Shown: positions 28,968 through 38,500, numbered from the stretch's first letter. The stretch is 64,000 bases of DNA from Candidatus Mediterraneibacter faecavium (GCA_019119995.1 DWVY01000004.1:83759-147758), one strand, 5' to 3'. Translations and numbers: made by a program. Notes: generated by a model not told the origin, from the sequence alone.

Positions 28968-30805
28968 CCCTGTTCGGCGATTTTCTCGGCAAGTTCGTTC
29001 AGATATACCCACCGTTCCGTCTTCTCGTCGAGCGCCGCCTGCGTCCGCTCCTGTTCCGCCAGCAGTTCCCTCAGTTTCACGGAGTTGGTCGCATTGGCAT
29101 CGATCTGCCGTTCAATAGAGGAAAGCTTCTCTTCCAGCGCGGCGATATCATCGTCGATCGTCTCATATTCCCGCTGCTCCTTGTATGTAAATTTCAGCTT
29201 CTGGGAATGCTGCTTCCAGTCCTTTGAGCTGCTTTTGCTTTTCTGGGGCTCTGCCGCGGGACTGCTTCCGCCGTTTTTCTCTGCGCTCTGCCTGTCCTGC
29301 GCCTGATCCGCCGCTTTCCTGTCTCCGGCGGATCGTTCCCGCTTCTTTGCCTCCAGATAATCGGTATATCCGCCCTCATATTGTCTCGCATGACCGTTTC
29401 CGTCCAGCTCGAAGATCCGGTCCACCACATTATCCAGGAAATATCTGTCGTGGGAGACCGTGATCACAATTCCGTTAAAAGAGTTCAGATAGTCCTCGAG
29501 GATCGTCAGCGTCGGGATGTCCAGATTATTCCCCGCCTCGTCAAACAAAAGCACATTGGCGTTCTCCGCAAGAACACCCAGCAGATAGAGCCTGCGCTTT
29601 TCCCCGCCCGAGAGCTTCCCGATGGGCGCATACTGCATATCCGGCGTAAAGAGGAACCGCTCAAGCAGCGCAGAAGCACTGATCTTCCCGTCCGTTGTGG
29701 TGATATACTCCGCAATATCCTTCACATAGTCGATCACCCGCTGACTGTCGTCCATATGCTGCTCTTCCTGGGCGAAATATCCGATCTTAATGGTTTCTCC
29801 AATCTCAATGTGTCCCGCATCCGGCTCTACAAGCCCTGCGATCATCTTGATCAGCGTTGATTTCCCGCATCCGTTGGGGCCGATGATCCCCAGTCTCTGG
29901 TTCTTCAGGACGATATAGCTGAAGTCCTCCAGTATCTTCTTTTCCCCGTAGCTCTTGCTGATATGGTGAAGTTCGATGGTTTTCTTCCCCATCCTTGTCT
30001 CCACGGAACCAAGTTCTACCGTCTGATCCTGCACCGGGGCTTTCCCGTTTTTCAGCGCTTCCAGACGTTCCAGTCTTGCCCGCTGTTTCGTTGTTCTTGC
30101 GCGGCATCCCCGCTTCGCCCACTCAAGCTCCATGCGCAGCACACTCTGACGCTTCCGCTCTGACGCCAGCTCCATCTCTTCCCGCGCCGCCTTAAGCTCA
30201 AGGAAGCCCGAATAATCCGCGTCGTATCCGTACATCTTTCCGCGGCTGATCTCAAGGATCCGACTGCATACCCGGTCCAGGAAGTAACGGTCATGGGTCA
30301 CCATGAGGACGGTTCCTCTGTAGGAGCGCAGATACTCCTCCAGCCACGTGACCATCTCCCCGTCCAGATGGTTGGTCGGCTCGTCCAGAAGGAGAACGTC
30401 GAAATCCTCCGCCAGCGTCTTCGCCAGCACCACTCTTCTCTTCTGACCGCCGGAGAGATGTTCGATCTTCTGGTCAAACTGCGTGATCCCAAGCTCCATC
30501 AGGTTGGACTCCACCTGCCAGTCCTCCCCGTTTCCTTTTGAGAATGCGTAGGAGCGGATATCCGCCCCCTCCGGAAAGACCGGATTCTGCGGCACATAGG
30601 CGATCTTAAGCCCGTTCTGCCGTATGATCTGCCCCTCATCCGGTGCCTCCTCCCCGGCGATCATCCGGAGGAGCGTGGACTTTCCGGTTCCGTTGATCCC
30701 TACGATCCCGATCTTGTCTCCCTGCTGGACGCCGAATGACGCATCCTCATAGATGACTTTTTCACCGTAGATCTTGCTGATATGTTCTATATTGATGATA
30801 TTCAT
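28964..30805 (-). CDS. ABC-F family ATPase, Uup-like
   Basis: ABC-F proteins act on the ribosome and have no membrane domain. The 613 residues contain two ATPase domains with Walker A GINGTGKST and GPNGCGKST and signatures LSGGQKRRV and LSGGEKRRL. They are joined by the charged helical linker. The C-terminal extension (about residues 530-613) is a coiled coil rich in Glu, Lys and Gln, as in Uup-type members. That favours a housekeeping Uup-like role over antibiotic resistance, though resistance cannot be excluded. The start is the ATG at 30805 with GAGGAG 6 bp upstream. The ribosome binding site lies within a terminator-like structure. Confidence 0.88.
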   Translation of the reverse strand: MNIINIEHISKIYGEKVIYEDASFGVQQGDKIGIVGINGTGKSTLLRMIAGEEAPDEGQIIRQNGLKIAYVPQNPVFPEGADIRSYAFSKGNGEDWQVESNLMELGITQFDQKIEHLSGGQKRRVVLAKTLAEDFDVLLLDEPTNHLDGEMVTWLEEYLRSYRGTVLMVTHDRYFLDRVCSRILEISRGKMYGYDADYSGFLELKAAREEMELASERKRQSVLRMELEWAKRGCRARTTKQRARLERLEALKNGKAPVQDQTVELGSVETRMGKKTIELHHISKSYGEKKILEDFSYIVLKNQRLGIIGPNGCGKSTLIKMIAGLVEPDAGHIEIGETIKIGYFAQEEQHMDDSQRVIDYVKDIAEYITTTDGKISASALLERFLFTPDMQYAPIGKLSGGEKRRLYLLGVLAENANVLLFDEAGNNLDIPTLTILEDYLNSFNGIVITVSHDRYFLDNVVDRIFELDGNGHARQYEGGYTDYLEAKKRERSAGDRKAADQAQDRQSAEKNGGSSPAAEPQKSKSSSKDWKQHSQKLKFTYKEQREYETIDDDIAALEEKLSSIERQIDANATNSVKLRELLAEQERTQAALDEKTERWVYLNELAEKIAEQG

Positions 30806-30861
30806 AAAAAACTCCTCACAACTCTGCATTTAGAACTATTGTGCAGAGTTTGCGGGGAGTT
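30804..30861 (-). promoter_or_regulatory. Terminator-like leader overlapping the ABC-F ribosome binding site
   Basis: On the mRNA an outer stem AACTCC/GGAGTT (30856-30861 with 30810-30815) encloses a perfect 9-bp inner stem AACTCTGCA/TGCAGAGTT (30842-30850 with 30820-30828). The 3' arm includes the Shine-Dalgarno GGAG, and a run of T leads straight into the ATG. The element can end transcripts from the upstream ABC-2 operon and can also hide the ribosome binding site. Several ABC-F genes are known to be attenuator-controlled; that this one is so is inferred. Confidence 0.65.
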
Positions 30862-30872
30862 GTCAAGTGCAA

Positions 30873-32108
30873 TCAGCGGTTCACCTGATGCCTGCGGAAA
30901 GACAGATACGCCAGTCCGGAAAATACTGCGGCGCACAGACCGTTTACGATCACAGCCGCCGTCGGCAAAGTCATCCTTATATTCCCTATGCTGTACGCGA
31001 TATAAGAGACGAACTGGAACTCCGATATCCGTTCCGGCAGCAGGGCCAACAGATGCATCCCGATATATCCGCCGAAATTTGAAGGCAGAAAAAGCGGCAC
31101 ACAGAGATACAAAAATGCTGTCACAACCACTACATAGGGATTTTTAAACAGGGCTGACAGGAGTAATACAAGCCCGCCAAGGCCGAGTGTCATAACATAT
31201 CCCATCAGAAGGGCAAGGAGATATGCCTGACTTGCAGTGAGAGCATAACTGGATGGCATTCCATAATAAACAAGCTGTACAGGAAGATCCCAGCCGTCCG
31301 TTCCCACGAAAATGAGAAGTACCGCCGAGTACAACGCCACGATCCCCCAGTATAAGACGCTGGAATATACGAAGGACGCCGTCAGCTTTGCGAGAATGAG
31401 CCTGTGTTTCCCGTGTTTCATGCACAGAAGGAGTGAATCGCACTTTGACTGATATTCTCCTGCAAATACTGGTGCTATCCCCACACATACGATCATCATG
31501 ATAAAGAGCACCCACGGAAGATTGCTGATCAGGATATCCCACGCTTCATAATTACCAAATACATATATGCCTATTTTATCATCCTGTTTATCCCACCAGT
31601 CGGCCTCTGCGGGCGTTACAACATCGCGGTTTACACTGTAGTTCAGTATCTCCTGCACCCGATCTTTCCTCTCCTCATAAAAATCTTTCCCGAGATTTTC
31701 TTCAAATAACTGGCGCACACTCATATTTCCCTGTCCGTCCTGAATATATATTCCGCAGATCTGATCTATAAGATCCCTGTTGGGCAGATACCATGTCCGG
31801 TACATCTCTTCCGACAGATACTCAAGCTCCGGATTATCAGAAGACGTAGCAGGATCCTCCGTATAATCGAGATATTCCTGCATAATAGCGGTCACTGTCC
31901 CCTGATCCAGAACAATTCGTTCTGTCTCTTTCAGAACTTTCACGGCAGCCATGCCGGTCACCTGATTCCCTTCATTGTCTGTCGTCTGGATCTGACGGAT
32001 ATTCGACCATGTACAGAACAACAGGAACAAGATACATCCGACCACTGCAAACTGTGTAAGCCTGCTCTGCCATATCCGCTTCCATTCATACCATATCATT
32101 CTCTTCAT
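30873..32108 (-). CDS. ABC-2 type transporter permease
   Basis: The 411-residue membrane protein has one N-terminal segment (FAVVGCILFLLFCTW), an extracytoplasmic domain of about 150 residues, and five or more segments in the C-terminal half. It fits ABC-2 permeases such as bacitracin or lantibiotic-type exporters, though the substrate is unknown. It overlaps the ATPase gene by 4 bp (ATGA), so the two are translationally coupled. It belongs to a cassette with a sigma factor and a second membrane protein. Confidence 0.8.
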   Translation of the reverse strand: MKRMIWYEWKRIWQSRLTQFAVVGCILFLLFCTWSNIRQIQTTDNEGNQVTGMAAVKVLKETERIVLDQGTVTAIMQEYLDYTEDPATSSDNPELEYLSEEMYRTWYLPNRDLIDQICGIYIQDGQGNMSVRQLFEENLGKDFYEERKDRVQEILNYSVNRDVVTPAEADWWDKQDDKIGIYVFGNYEAWDILISNLPWVLFIMMIVCVGIAPVFAGEYQSKCDSLLLCMKHGKHRLILAKLTASFVYSSVLYWGIVALYSAVLLIFVGTDGWDLPVQLVYYGMPSSYALTASQAYLLALLMGYVMTLGLGGLVLLLSALFKNPYVVVVTAFLYLCVPLFLPSNFGGYIGMHLLALLPERISEFQFVSYIAYSIGNIRMTLPTAAVIVNGLCAAVFSGLAYLSFRRHQVNR

Positions 32109-33034
32109 AACATCATTCCCCTTCTCCCTTTTCTCCCTCTCTTATCCCATGAATCCCAGTCTTTCAAATCCTGTTCATCGGCAAAGCATTTCAGGTACAG
32201 ATCTTCCAGTGTAGGTTCTGTCCGTTCACAGTCTGCACATGGAGCAAACGGGCTGATCACCCTTGCCTCCACCACATTTCCGAGATTACGGGAATTTGCG
32301 ACTGTATGCCCGTTCTCGAAAGACAGCCAGTCTCCTGCCGGCACACGGCAGGACCAGACCATTCCGTTTACTTCCGCGACCAGTTCTTCCGCTGTTCCCT
32401 GCAAAAGAAATCTCCCCTTTTTCATGATGAGCACCTGATCCGAAATGTACTCAATATCCGACACGATATGCGTAGAGATAATAATAATCTTATCCTGTGC
32501 CATCTCTGCGATCACATTTCTGAAATAGGCTCTTTCCTTCGGGTCAAGTCCGGCAGTAGGTTCGTCCATGATCAGGATTTTCGGATCGTTTAAAAGCGCC
32601 TGTGCGATGCCAAGTCTGCGCTTCATACCGCCCGAGAAAGTTCTGATCTTCCGGTTCATGTCTTCCTTTAAGTTCACCAGTTCCAGCAGTTCTTCGCTCT
32701 TTCGCTTTGCCCTGCGCGGCGGGATCCCTTTGAGCGACGCAATGTAAAGCATAAAGTCCTTTGCCGTAAATCCGGGCGTATAGCCGAATTCCTGCGGCAG
32801 ATACCCGAGCATGTCACGAAATTCCATACCCATCTCCACATTATTTCTTCCATCTACTTTTACCTCGCCTCTTGTCGGAGCGACGATCCCGCAGATCATC
32901 TGCATGAGGGTCGTCTTTCCCGCTCCGTTCGCTCCCAGGAATCCGTAGATCCCTTCTCTGAGTTCCGCGTTCACATTGTCTACGGCGATCCTGTTCTTAA
33001 ACTGTTTAGACAGCCGTTCCAGTGTTAATCTCAT
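32105..33034 (-). CDS. ABC transporter ATP-binding protein
   Basis: This 309-residue ATPase of the CcmA/bacitracin-export type has Walker A GANGAGKTT, signature FSGGMKRRLGIAQ, Walker B ILIMDEPTAGLD and H-loop ISTHIVSDIE. About 90 extra residues at the C terminus follow the usual domain. AGGAGGG lies 7 bp before the ATG. It overlaps the upstream membrane-protein gene by 29 bp and the permease by 4 bp. Confidence 0.93.
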   Translation of the reverse strand: MRLTLERLSKQFKNRIAVDNVNAELREGIYGFLGANGAGKTTLMQMICGIVAPTRGEVKVDGRNNVEMGMEFRDMLGYLPQEFGYTPGFTAKDFMLYIASLKGIPPRRAKRKSEELLELVNLKEDMNRKIRTFSGGMKRRLGIAQALLNDPKILIMDEPTAGLDPKERAYFRNVIAEMAQDKIIIISTHIVSDIEYISDQVLIMKKGRFLLQGTAEELVAEVNGMVWSCRVPAGDWLSFENGHTVANSRNLGNVVEARVISPFAPCADCERTEPTLEDLYLKCFADEQDLKDWDSWDKRGRKGRRGMML

Positions 33035-33773
33035 CTACATTCCCTCCTGACTTTTTCATTAAATCCATTATCTGCCTCATCATTCCTGTTATGGTAATGA
33101 CCTCTGCGGCAGCCCATATCCATACATTCTGCATACTGTATATCTCTCCGCCTGTATTTTCAATACACAGAAACGCTCCGCCAAGCAGCACGCCCCATAC
33201 CCCGCAGAAGAAAAGCCCGTTTTCCTGCTCCCACTTCTTAAGGATCGCCATGCATCCGGCACACATAGCAAAGTATGGTACTGTGCCGTACAAAAGTACC
33301 TGCCATATTTCCGCTTGATCTGACAACCTAAAGACTGCCGCAGAGAGAAAAAGGATTACCAGATCCGCCGCCCCAAAAGCCGTCAGCCGGATCAGCAGTA
33401 CCTGACGCAGCGGATTTCTCACGGTCATCTGCAGTTCCAGAAGTCCCGGCTGGCAGAGAGACCACAGCTCGCGGGCATTGATCAGACAGAGGATCGGCAT
33501 ACACACCGATCCGAGCAGGAGAAGGGAGCTGTCCGGTCCTGCGTCCGGATCAATGACAACAGTTAATAAGAACACTGTTGCCGCAATCTTGGACAGCCAC
33601 GTCTTTTTCCGGATAAACCGGAGCTGGTCAAAGAAGAACCGTATACCGGACATCTTTGTCTCCGGGCGCTGTCCTTTTATCTGTTCTGCCAGCAGAAGTG
33701 TCTCTTTTCGTTTCGCTGCATCATACGGCGGAACCGTAAATGCCGTCAGACATTTTTTCAGTTTTCTGTCCAT
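33006..33773 (-). CDS. Membrane protein of the sigma factor/ABC cassette, possible anti-sigma component
   Basis: I do not recognise a named family. The 255-residue product has a cytoplasmic, charged N-terminal stretch of about 75 residues followed by about six hydrophobic segments. The start is the ATG at 33773 with AGGAG 8 bp upstream. It lies between the sigma factor (25-bp gap) and the ABC ATPase (29-bp overlap). This position is often held by membrane proteins that restrain the sigma factor, but no anti-sigma motif is visible, so that role is speculative. Confidence 0.6.
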   Translation of the reverse strand: MDRKLKKCLTAFTVPPYDAAKRKETLLLAEQIKGQRPETKMSGIRFFFDQLRFIRKKTWLSKIAATVFLLTVVIDPDAGPDSSLLLLGSVCMPILCLINARELWSLCQPGLLELQMTVRNPLRQVLLIRLTAFGAADLVILFLSAAVFRLSDQAEIWQVLLYGTVPYFAMCAGCMAILKKWEQENGLFFCGVWGVLLGGAFLCIENTGGEIYSMQNVWIWAAAEVITITGMMRQIMDLMKKSGGNVDEINTGTAV

Positions 33774-33798
33774 GGTTTTTTCTCCTTTCTGTCCGCGA

Positions 33799-34326
33799 TC
33801 ATACAAGTTTATCTTTCAGCTTACTCTCCGCCTGTTTCAGCCGGTATCTGACCGTAGATACCGGCATGTCCATGACACAGGCAATATCTTTCAGGCGCAT
33901 ATCCTGATAATAGCGCAGGATGATCATCTCCCGTTCTTCCGCCTCCAGTTCATCCAGTGCCGTCATGACCTGCATCCGGTCAAGCAGCCGGTCGATCTGG
34001 TCGACCGCTTTGTCTTTGCCGGATCTACTTTCACTGTGTCCTTCCTGCTCCTCTGCTGTTTCACGTATCGTACTTGCTCTTTTGAAATGATCTTTTATAG
34101 CGTTTGAAGCGATTACATAGAGGTAGTTCTTCCTCTTCCCGTACTCGCGGTATCTCTCCATGCTGCATATGAATTTTAAGAACACTTCCTGGGTGATATC
34201 CTCCGCCAGTGTTTGATCCCTCAGATGCCGGTAACAATATTTATATATATCCTCATAGTTCTCGCAGATCAGCTTCTCTGCAAATCTCTCATCATCAGGG
34301 GCTTCCCGCCGTAATATATGAAACAA
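33799..34326 (-). CDS. RNA polymerase sigma-70 family (ECF-like) factor
   Basis: The 175-residue protein has region 2 (YEDIYKYCYRHLRDQTLAEDITQEVFLKF) and region 4 with a helix-turn-helix (LRYYQDMRLKDIACVMDMPVSTVRYRL). Regions 1 and 3 are absent, as in ECF sigma factors. The start is unclear: TTG at 34324-34326 has GAGAGGG at good spacing. The frame is open further up to 34407, but without a ribosome binding site. It heads the cassette with the membrane protein and ABC transporter, which it probably controls. A TATACT-like -10 lies near 34378. Confidence 0.85.
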   Translation of the reverse strand: MFHILRREAPDDERFAEKLICENYEDIYKYCYRHLRDQTLAEDITQEVFLKFICSMERYREYGKRKNYLYVIASNAIKDHFKRASTIRETAEEQEGHSESRSGKDKAVDQIDRLLDRMQVMTALDELEAEEREMIILRYYQDMRLKDIACVMDMPVSTVRYRLKQAESKLKDKLV

Positions 34327-34496
34327 TTGTTTTCCCTCTCCATGTCTGTAGCATCTCTTCTCTGCATCATCTATAAAGTATAACGAATCAGCTTGCCGAA
34401 AAAACAACTTTATGAAAAATTTTACTTTACTTGTCTTTCCCGAACACCAATGGTAGAATTAAGAAAAATCATGTTCAGAAAGGGCGCGTTTCTTGT

Positions 34497-36194
34497 ATGA
34501 CCTCATTAAAAATGCTTCCGGTAGGGATTGAAAACTTCAAAGAGATCCGCAGGGATGGTTTTTATTATGTAGACAAAACACCTTTGATCAAAGAACTTCT
34601 GGAAAGCCGCGGCAAGGCAAATTTGTTCACACGGCCGAGACGCTTTGGGAAATCGCTTACTATGAGTATGTTTCAAAGTTTTTTTGAGATCTGATGTGAT
34701 AAAAGACTGTTCGATGGACTTGATATTTCCCGTGAAACTGCTCTCTGCAATGAATATATGGGAAAATTCCCGGTAATCTCAATCAGCCTGAAAAGTATAG
34801 ATGCTGAAGATTTCCAGACAGCCCGGAAAATGTTCATCAGGGTTGTCAACGAGGAAGTGCGCCGTCTCCAGTTTCTTTTTGAGAGCAGCTCCCTTTCAGA
34901 CAATGACAAAGATCTGCTGCAGCATATGCTTGTTCCGGACATGGCGGACGATACGCTCTGCTTTAGTCTCCGCGTACTGACGGAACTGCTGTACAGACAC
35001 TATGGGCAGAAAGTCATTCTTCTGATCGATGAATATGACGTTCCTCTTCAGAAAGCAGATGAATACGGCTACTATGACCGGATGGTTCACCTGATCCGTA
35101 ATTTTTTCAGCAATGCCCTGAAAACGAATGACAATCTGTATTTTGCAGTACTCACAGGCTGCCTTCGGGTGGCGAAGGAAAGTATCTTTACCGGATTAAA
35201 TAATTTTAATGTGTATACAATAACCGATATAGATTTTGAGGAATATTTTGGTTTTACTGATAGTGAAGTGAGAGAAATGCTCGGCTATTACGGTCTGGAA
35301 GACAATTACGACATTGTGAAAGACTGGTATGACGGATACCGTTTCGGCAGCTCTGATATATACTGTCCGTGGGATGTGATCTGCTATTGCCAGAAACACA
35401 GGAAGAATAAGCAGCTTCCCCCGGAGAACTACTGGGTCAATACCAGCGGGAACGACATTATCAAACGCTTTATAAACAGCATGGGCGAGCAGCGTACACT
35501 CACCAAAGTAGAGATCGAGCATCTGATCGCCGGAGAATCCGTACAGAAAACGGTGCGGCAGGAATTAACATATAAAGATCTGTTTTCTTCTCCTGAAAAT
35601 ATCTGGAGTGCTCTTTTCATGACCGGGTATCTCACTGTGAAATCCCGTTCAGATGACAACTTGTTTGAATTGATCATCCCCAACCGGGAGATCAGAAATA
35701 TCTTTACCGAACAGATTATGGCGTTATTTGAAAATGAGGTAAAGAAGGACGGTGAGCTGCTCAATGCTTTCTGTAATTCGCTGCTAAACGGAGAAGCTGA
35801 TAAAGTGGAAGCCCTTTTCACAAAATATATGGAAAAGACGATCAGTGTCCGTGACACCTTTGTAAGGAAGCCTACAAAAGAAAACTTTTATCATGGAATC
35901 CTTCTCGGCATCCTGAGCTACAAAGCAGGCTGGTCTGTAAGGTCTAACCGTGAGGCAGGAAACGGATTCGGTGATATTATGATCTGGATCGATCATTCTG
36001 ATGTCGGAATTATCATTGAAGTAAAGTATGCTGATTCGCATGAAGAGGAAGAATGCCAAAAGGCAGTCCGTCAGATCGATGAAAAACATTATACAGATGC
36101 TTTCAGAGATTCGGACATTCATACCGTACTGAAATACGGCATTGTATGTAATAGAAAAAGCTGCAGAGTCCTTGCAGAAAAAGAAGTATTTTAA
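34497..36194 (+). pseudogene. AAA-ATPase-like / PD-(D/E)XK nuclease protein, interrupted by an in-frame TGA
   Basis: The frame encodes a protein of about 565 residues of the AAA-ATPase-like plus C-terminal nuclease family that is common in gut anaerobes. It starts MTSLKMLPVGIENFKEIR and has the degenerate Walker A RPRRFGKSL. Its nuclease core is GDIMIWIDHSDVGIIIEVKYAD, with the Asp and EVK residues intact. A TGA at 34692-34694 interrupts the frame right after FFEI; a single base change from GGA would explain it. The downstream part could restart at the ATG at 34758 but would lack the Walker A region. Function of the family is unclear; a defence or mobile-element link has been suggested. Confidence 0.8.
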
Positions 36195-36203
36195 AAATAT
36201 GTC

Positions 36204-36248
36204 AGCCACAGTTTTCACCTTACATGGTATATACTGTGGCTGTTTTCA
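36204..36248 (+). terminator. Terminator after the AAA-ATPase pseudogene
   Basis: A 9-bp stem CAGCCACAG/CTGTGGCTG (36204-36212, 36235-36243) with a 22-nt loop is followed by TTTTC. Confidence 0.65.
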
Positions 36249-36332
36249 TACGATAATAAATTCTCTGTTTTGCGAGGTTTCTGTGACATTTGATCCATAT
36301 TATATAAAAAGAGAAAGAGAGGATGTGAGCAG

Positions 36333-36775
36333 ATGAGACTTTTAGTGGTCGAGGATGACCGTCTCTTAAATAATACCCTTTGCTATAATCTGACCGCCGC
36401 CGGATATGAAGTGGACGCTGCACTGACGCAAAGCGCTGCCGAACAGTTTTGCAGAAAGCAGGAATATGATCTGATCGTTCTTGATGTCAATCTGCCGGAT
36501 GGAAATGGGTTTGATCTTTGCCGGGATATTAAGATCCGCCGCCCGGATACCGCAGTGATCTTCCTGACGGCAAACGATATGGAAAGCGATATGCTAAAAG
36601 GCTACGAGCTGGGAGCGGATGATTATGTGACGAAGCCTTTCCCCATAAGCGTATTTCAGAAAAAAGCGTCTGCGCTGCTGGCCCGGATCCGGAAACAGTC
36701 TGGCGGCGACCACATACCTATATTAAAACCGTCTACGGTATGGGATATATGTGGATTGGAGGCGGTAACAGATGA
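36333..36775 (+). pseudogene. OmpR-family response regulator with most of its DNA-binding domain deleted
   Basis: The receiver domain is complete: acidic pocket VVEDDR, phospho-acceptor in LIVLDVNLPDG, and the Lys in VTKPF. After ARIRKQSGGDH the sequence jumps to the last 18 codons of a winged-helix domain. These read Y-I-K-T-V-Y-G-M-G-Y-M-W-I in another frame and end at TGA 36773-36775, overlapping the kinase ATG. In the receiver frame translation goes on to 36800 with an unrelated tail. About 80-90 codons are therefore missing and the product cannot bind DNA in the usual way. Its partner kinase and palindromic boxes remain. Confidence 0.88.
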
Positions 36776-37803
36776 GGGCGGAAAAACTTTCGGTTACTAA
36801 AGTATTTTTTATTATGTGTGCAATTCTTCTGCTGCTTTCAACCTCCATGCCCTGCATCATATATATTTTGACCCGGAACGTACTGGCGCTGTACTGCGGA
36901 CTGATCTATGGGGTTCTCGCTGCCGGGTGCATGACTGCCTTCCTTGTCTTTGTGCGCCGGAAACTGACGATGTTTTCGGACGCCCTGTGCAGGCAGCTTG
37001 ACGATATGATGTCATCAGATCAGACACCGCCACAGTACACAGAGGGAGAAAACCTGTTTTATAAAATCCAGCACCGGCTTTCCCGGCTCTATGAAGTGCT
37101 GCGGGAAAGTAAAAGTAGTATTGCGAAAGAACGGGCCGACTTACAGGAATTGATCTCGGACATTTCCCATCAGGTCAAAACACCGATCGCAAACTTGAAA
37201 ATGCTGGACGCCACTTTATTGGAGCAAACTGTACCGCCGGAAAAGCAGAGAGAATTTCTTCTGGCTATAGACAGCCAGTTAGACAAGCTGGAATTTCTCA
37301 TACAGGCGATGATCAAAACGTCGCGTCTGGAAGCCGGTGTGATTGCTTTGGAGCCGAAGCCGCAGGCCGTCTATGATACCCTCGCTGCGGCGTTGGGCGG
37401 TATCCTGCTCAACGCAGAACAGAAAAAAATTACGGTCTTAGTGGACTGCCCGGAAACGGCAATCGCGGCCCATGATCGGAAATGGACAACCGAAGCTCTG
37501 TTCAACATTCTGGATAATGCGGTGAAGTACACGCCGGAAGGCGGAAAGATCCGTGTGGCTGTGGCGAGCTGGGAAATGTATGTGAAGATCGATATTTCTG
37601 ACACGGGCATCGGTATTCCAGAACAGCATCAGGGAACGATCTTCAAGCGGTTCTACCGCGAGGACAGCGTGCATGACGCTCCCGGCATCGGGATCGGCCT
37701 GTATCTTGCCCGTGAGATCATCACCCGGCAGGGAGGTTTTATCCGTATCGCTTCTGAAGTCGGCACCGGCTCCACCTTTTCGGTGTTCCTGCCCCATTCT
37801 TGA
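36772..37803 (+). CDS. Bce-type sensor histidine kinase
   Basis: The 343-residue kinase has two N-terminal membrane segments (about residues 11-31 and 38-58) with almost no extracellular loop, typical of intramembrane-sensing kinases that work with an ABC transporter. The H box is ISHQVKTPIANL, the N box NILDNAVKYTPEGG, and the G boxes DTGIGIPEQHQG and GIGIGLYLARE. The start codon overlaps the old stop of the response regulator (ATGA). All catalytic motifs are intact, but the adjacent regulator is broken, so the kinase may be orphaned or may signal to another regulator. Confidence 0.9.
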   Translation: MRAEKLSVTKVFFIMCAILLLLSTSMPCIIYILTRNVLALYCGLIYGVLAAGCMTAFLVFVRRKLTMFSDALCRQLDDMMSSDQTPPQYTEGENLFYKIQHRLSRLYEVLRESKSSIAKERADLQELISDISHQVKTPIANLKMLDATLLEQTVPPEKQREFLLAIDSQLDKLEFLIQAMIKTSRLEAGVIALEPKPQAVYDTLAAALGGILLNAEQKKITVLVDCPETAIAAHDRKWTTEALFNILDNAVKYTPEGGKIRVAVASWEMYVKIDISDTGIGIPEQHQGTIFKRFYREDSVHDAPGIGIGLYLAREIITRQGGFIRIASEVGTGSTFSVFLPHS

Positions 37804-37827
37804 AATGTCACAGCCTTGTGACATTTC
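37802..37827. promoter_or_regulatory. Palindromic operator before the permease operon
   Basis: A perfect inverted repeat, GAAATGTCACA-N4-TGTGACATTTC, starts at the kinase stop codon. Its core TCACA-N4-TGTGA fits the TNACA-N4-TGTNA pattern known for BceR-type regulators. Half-sites recur at 36283-36292, upstream of the response regulator, and at 37861-37869. Confidence 0.65.
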
Positions 37828-37921
37828 AATGCATTTTGAAGGGAAAATTAAGAAACGCCGTGACATTTCTGCGAGATTCTCCTTTCACAATGGAAGCATC
37901 AATAAGAAAGGCGGTACTTAA

Positions 37922-38500
37922 ATGAACGATATTCTCTTTGGAAATAATAATGGAAAAGTACTGAAAAAAATAGCCGGCCGCTCTCTGAAATCCGGCAAAA
38001 ATCACATTGCAGTTCTGGCGATCATGCTTTCTACTTTGCTGTTTACCAGTTTATTTACAATTGCTATTAGTTTGCAATCCTCCATCCAGGATAATGAAAT
38101 GAGGACAGTCGGCACATCTGCCCATGCAAATGCAAAACTTATTACTGAAAATGAATATGAGGATTTAATTTCTGATGATCGAATTACAGAATATGGGAAG
38201 TCTGTTGTCTTTGGATACGCTGTTGGAGATTGTTTCAATAAACTGCCAACGGAAGTACGGTATGCTGATGAAAACTATGCGCGTTGGGGATTTCGCAGTC
38301 CTACCAGAGGAAGTTTACCGCAAGCGGAAAATGAAATGGCTGCCAGCCAGATTGTATTAGACGCAATGGGGCTGTCGAATGCGGAAGTCGGCACACAAAT
38401 TGAACTGACTTTTTCGACAGACACACAAACTATTACGGAAAACTTTATATTATCCGGTATTTGGCCTGGCGATACTGTAACGCCGAGCCAAATGATTTTG
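37922..38500 (+). pseudogene. FtsX-type ABC permease, N-terminal fragment
   Basis: Begins MNDILFGNNN, like the intact permease at 38859, and continues for about 190 residues through the first membrane segment and part of the extracytoplasmic domain (LPQAENEMAASQIVLDAMG). Near 38500 the sequence switches into an ABC ATPase in another frame, so the permease frame runs out at 38581. Roughly three quarters of the permease are missing. A normal ribosome binding site precedes the ATG. Confidence 0.85.

Noticed and set aside
34692..34694. TGA as a selenocysteine codon
   Set aside because: No SECIS-like hairpin directly follows, and the family has Gly rather than Cys at this position. A nonsense mutation is simpler.
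37802..37827. Palindrome as a kinase-operon terminator
   Set aside because: No T tract follows, and half-sites recur at two other promoter-proximal positions, so a protein-binding operator fits better.
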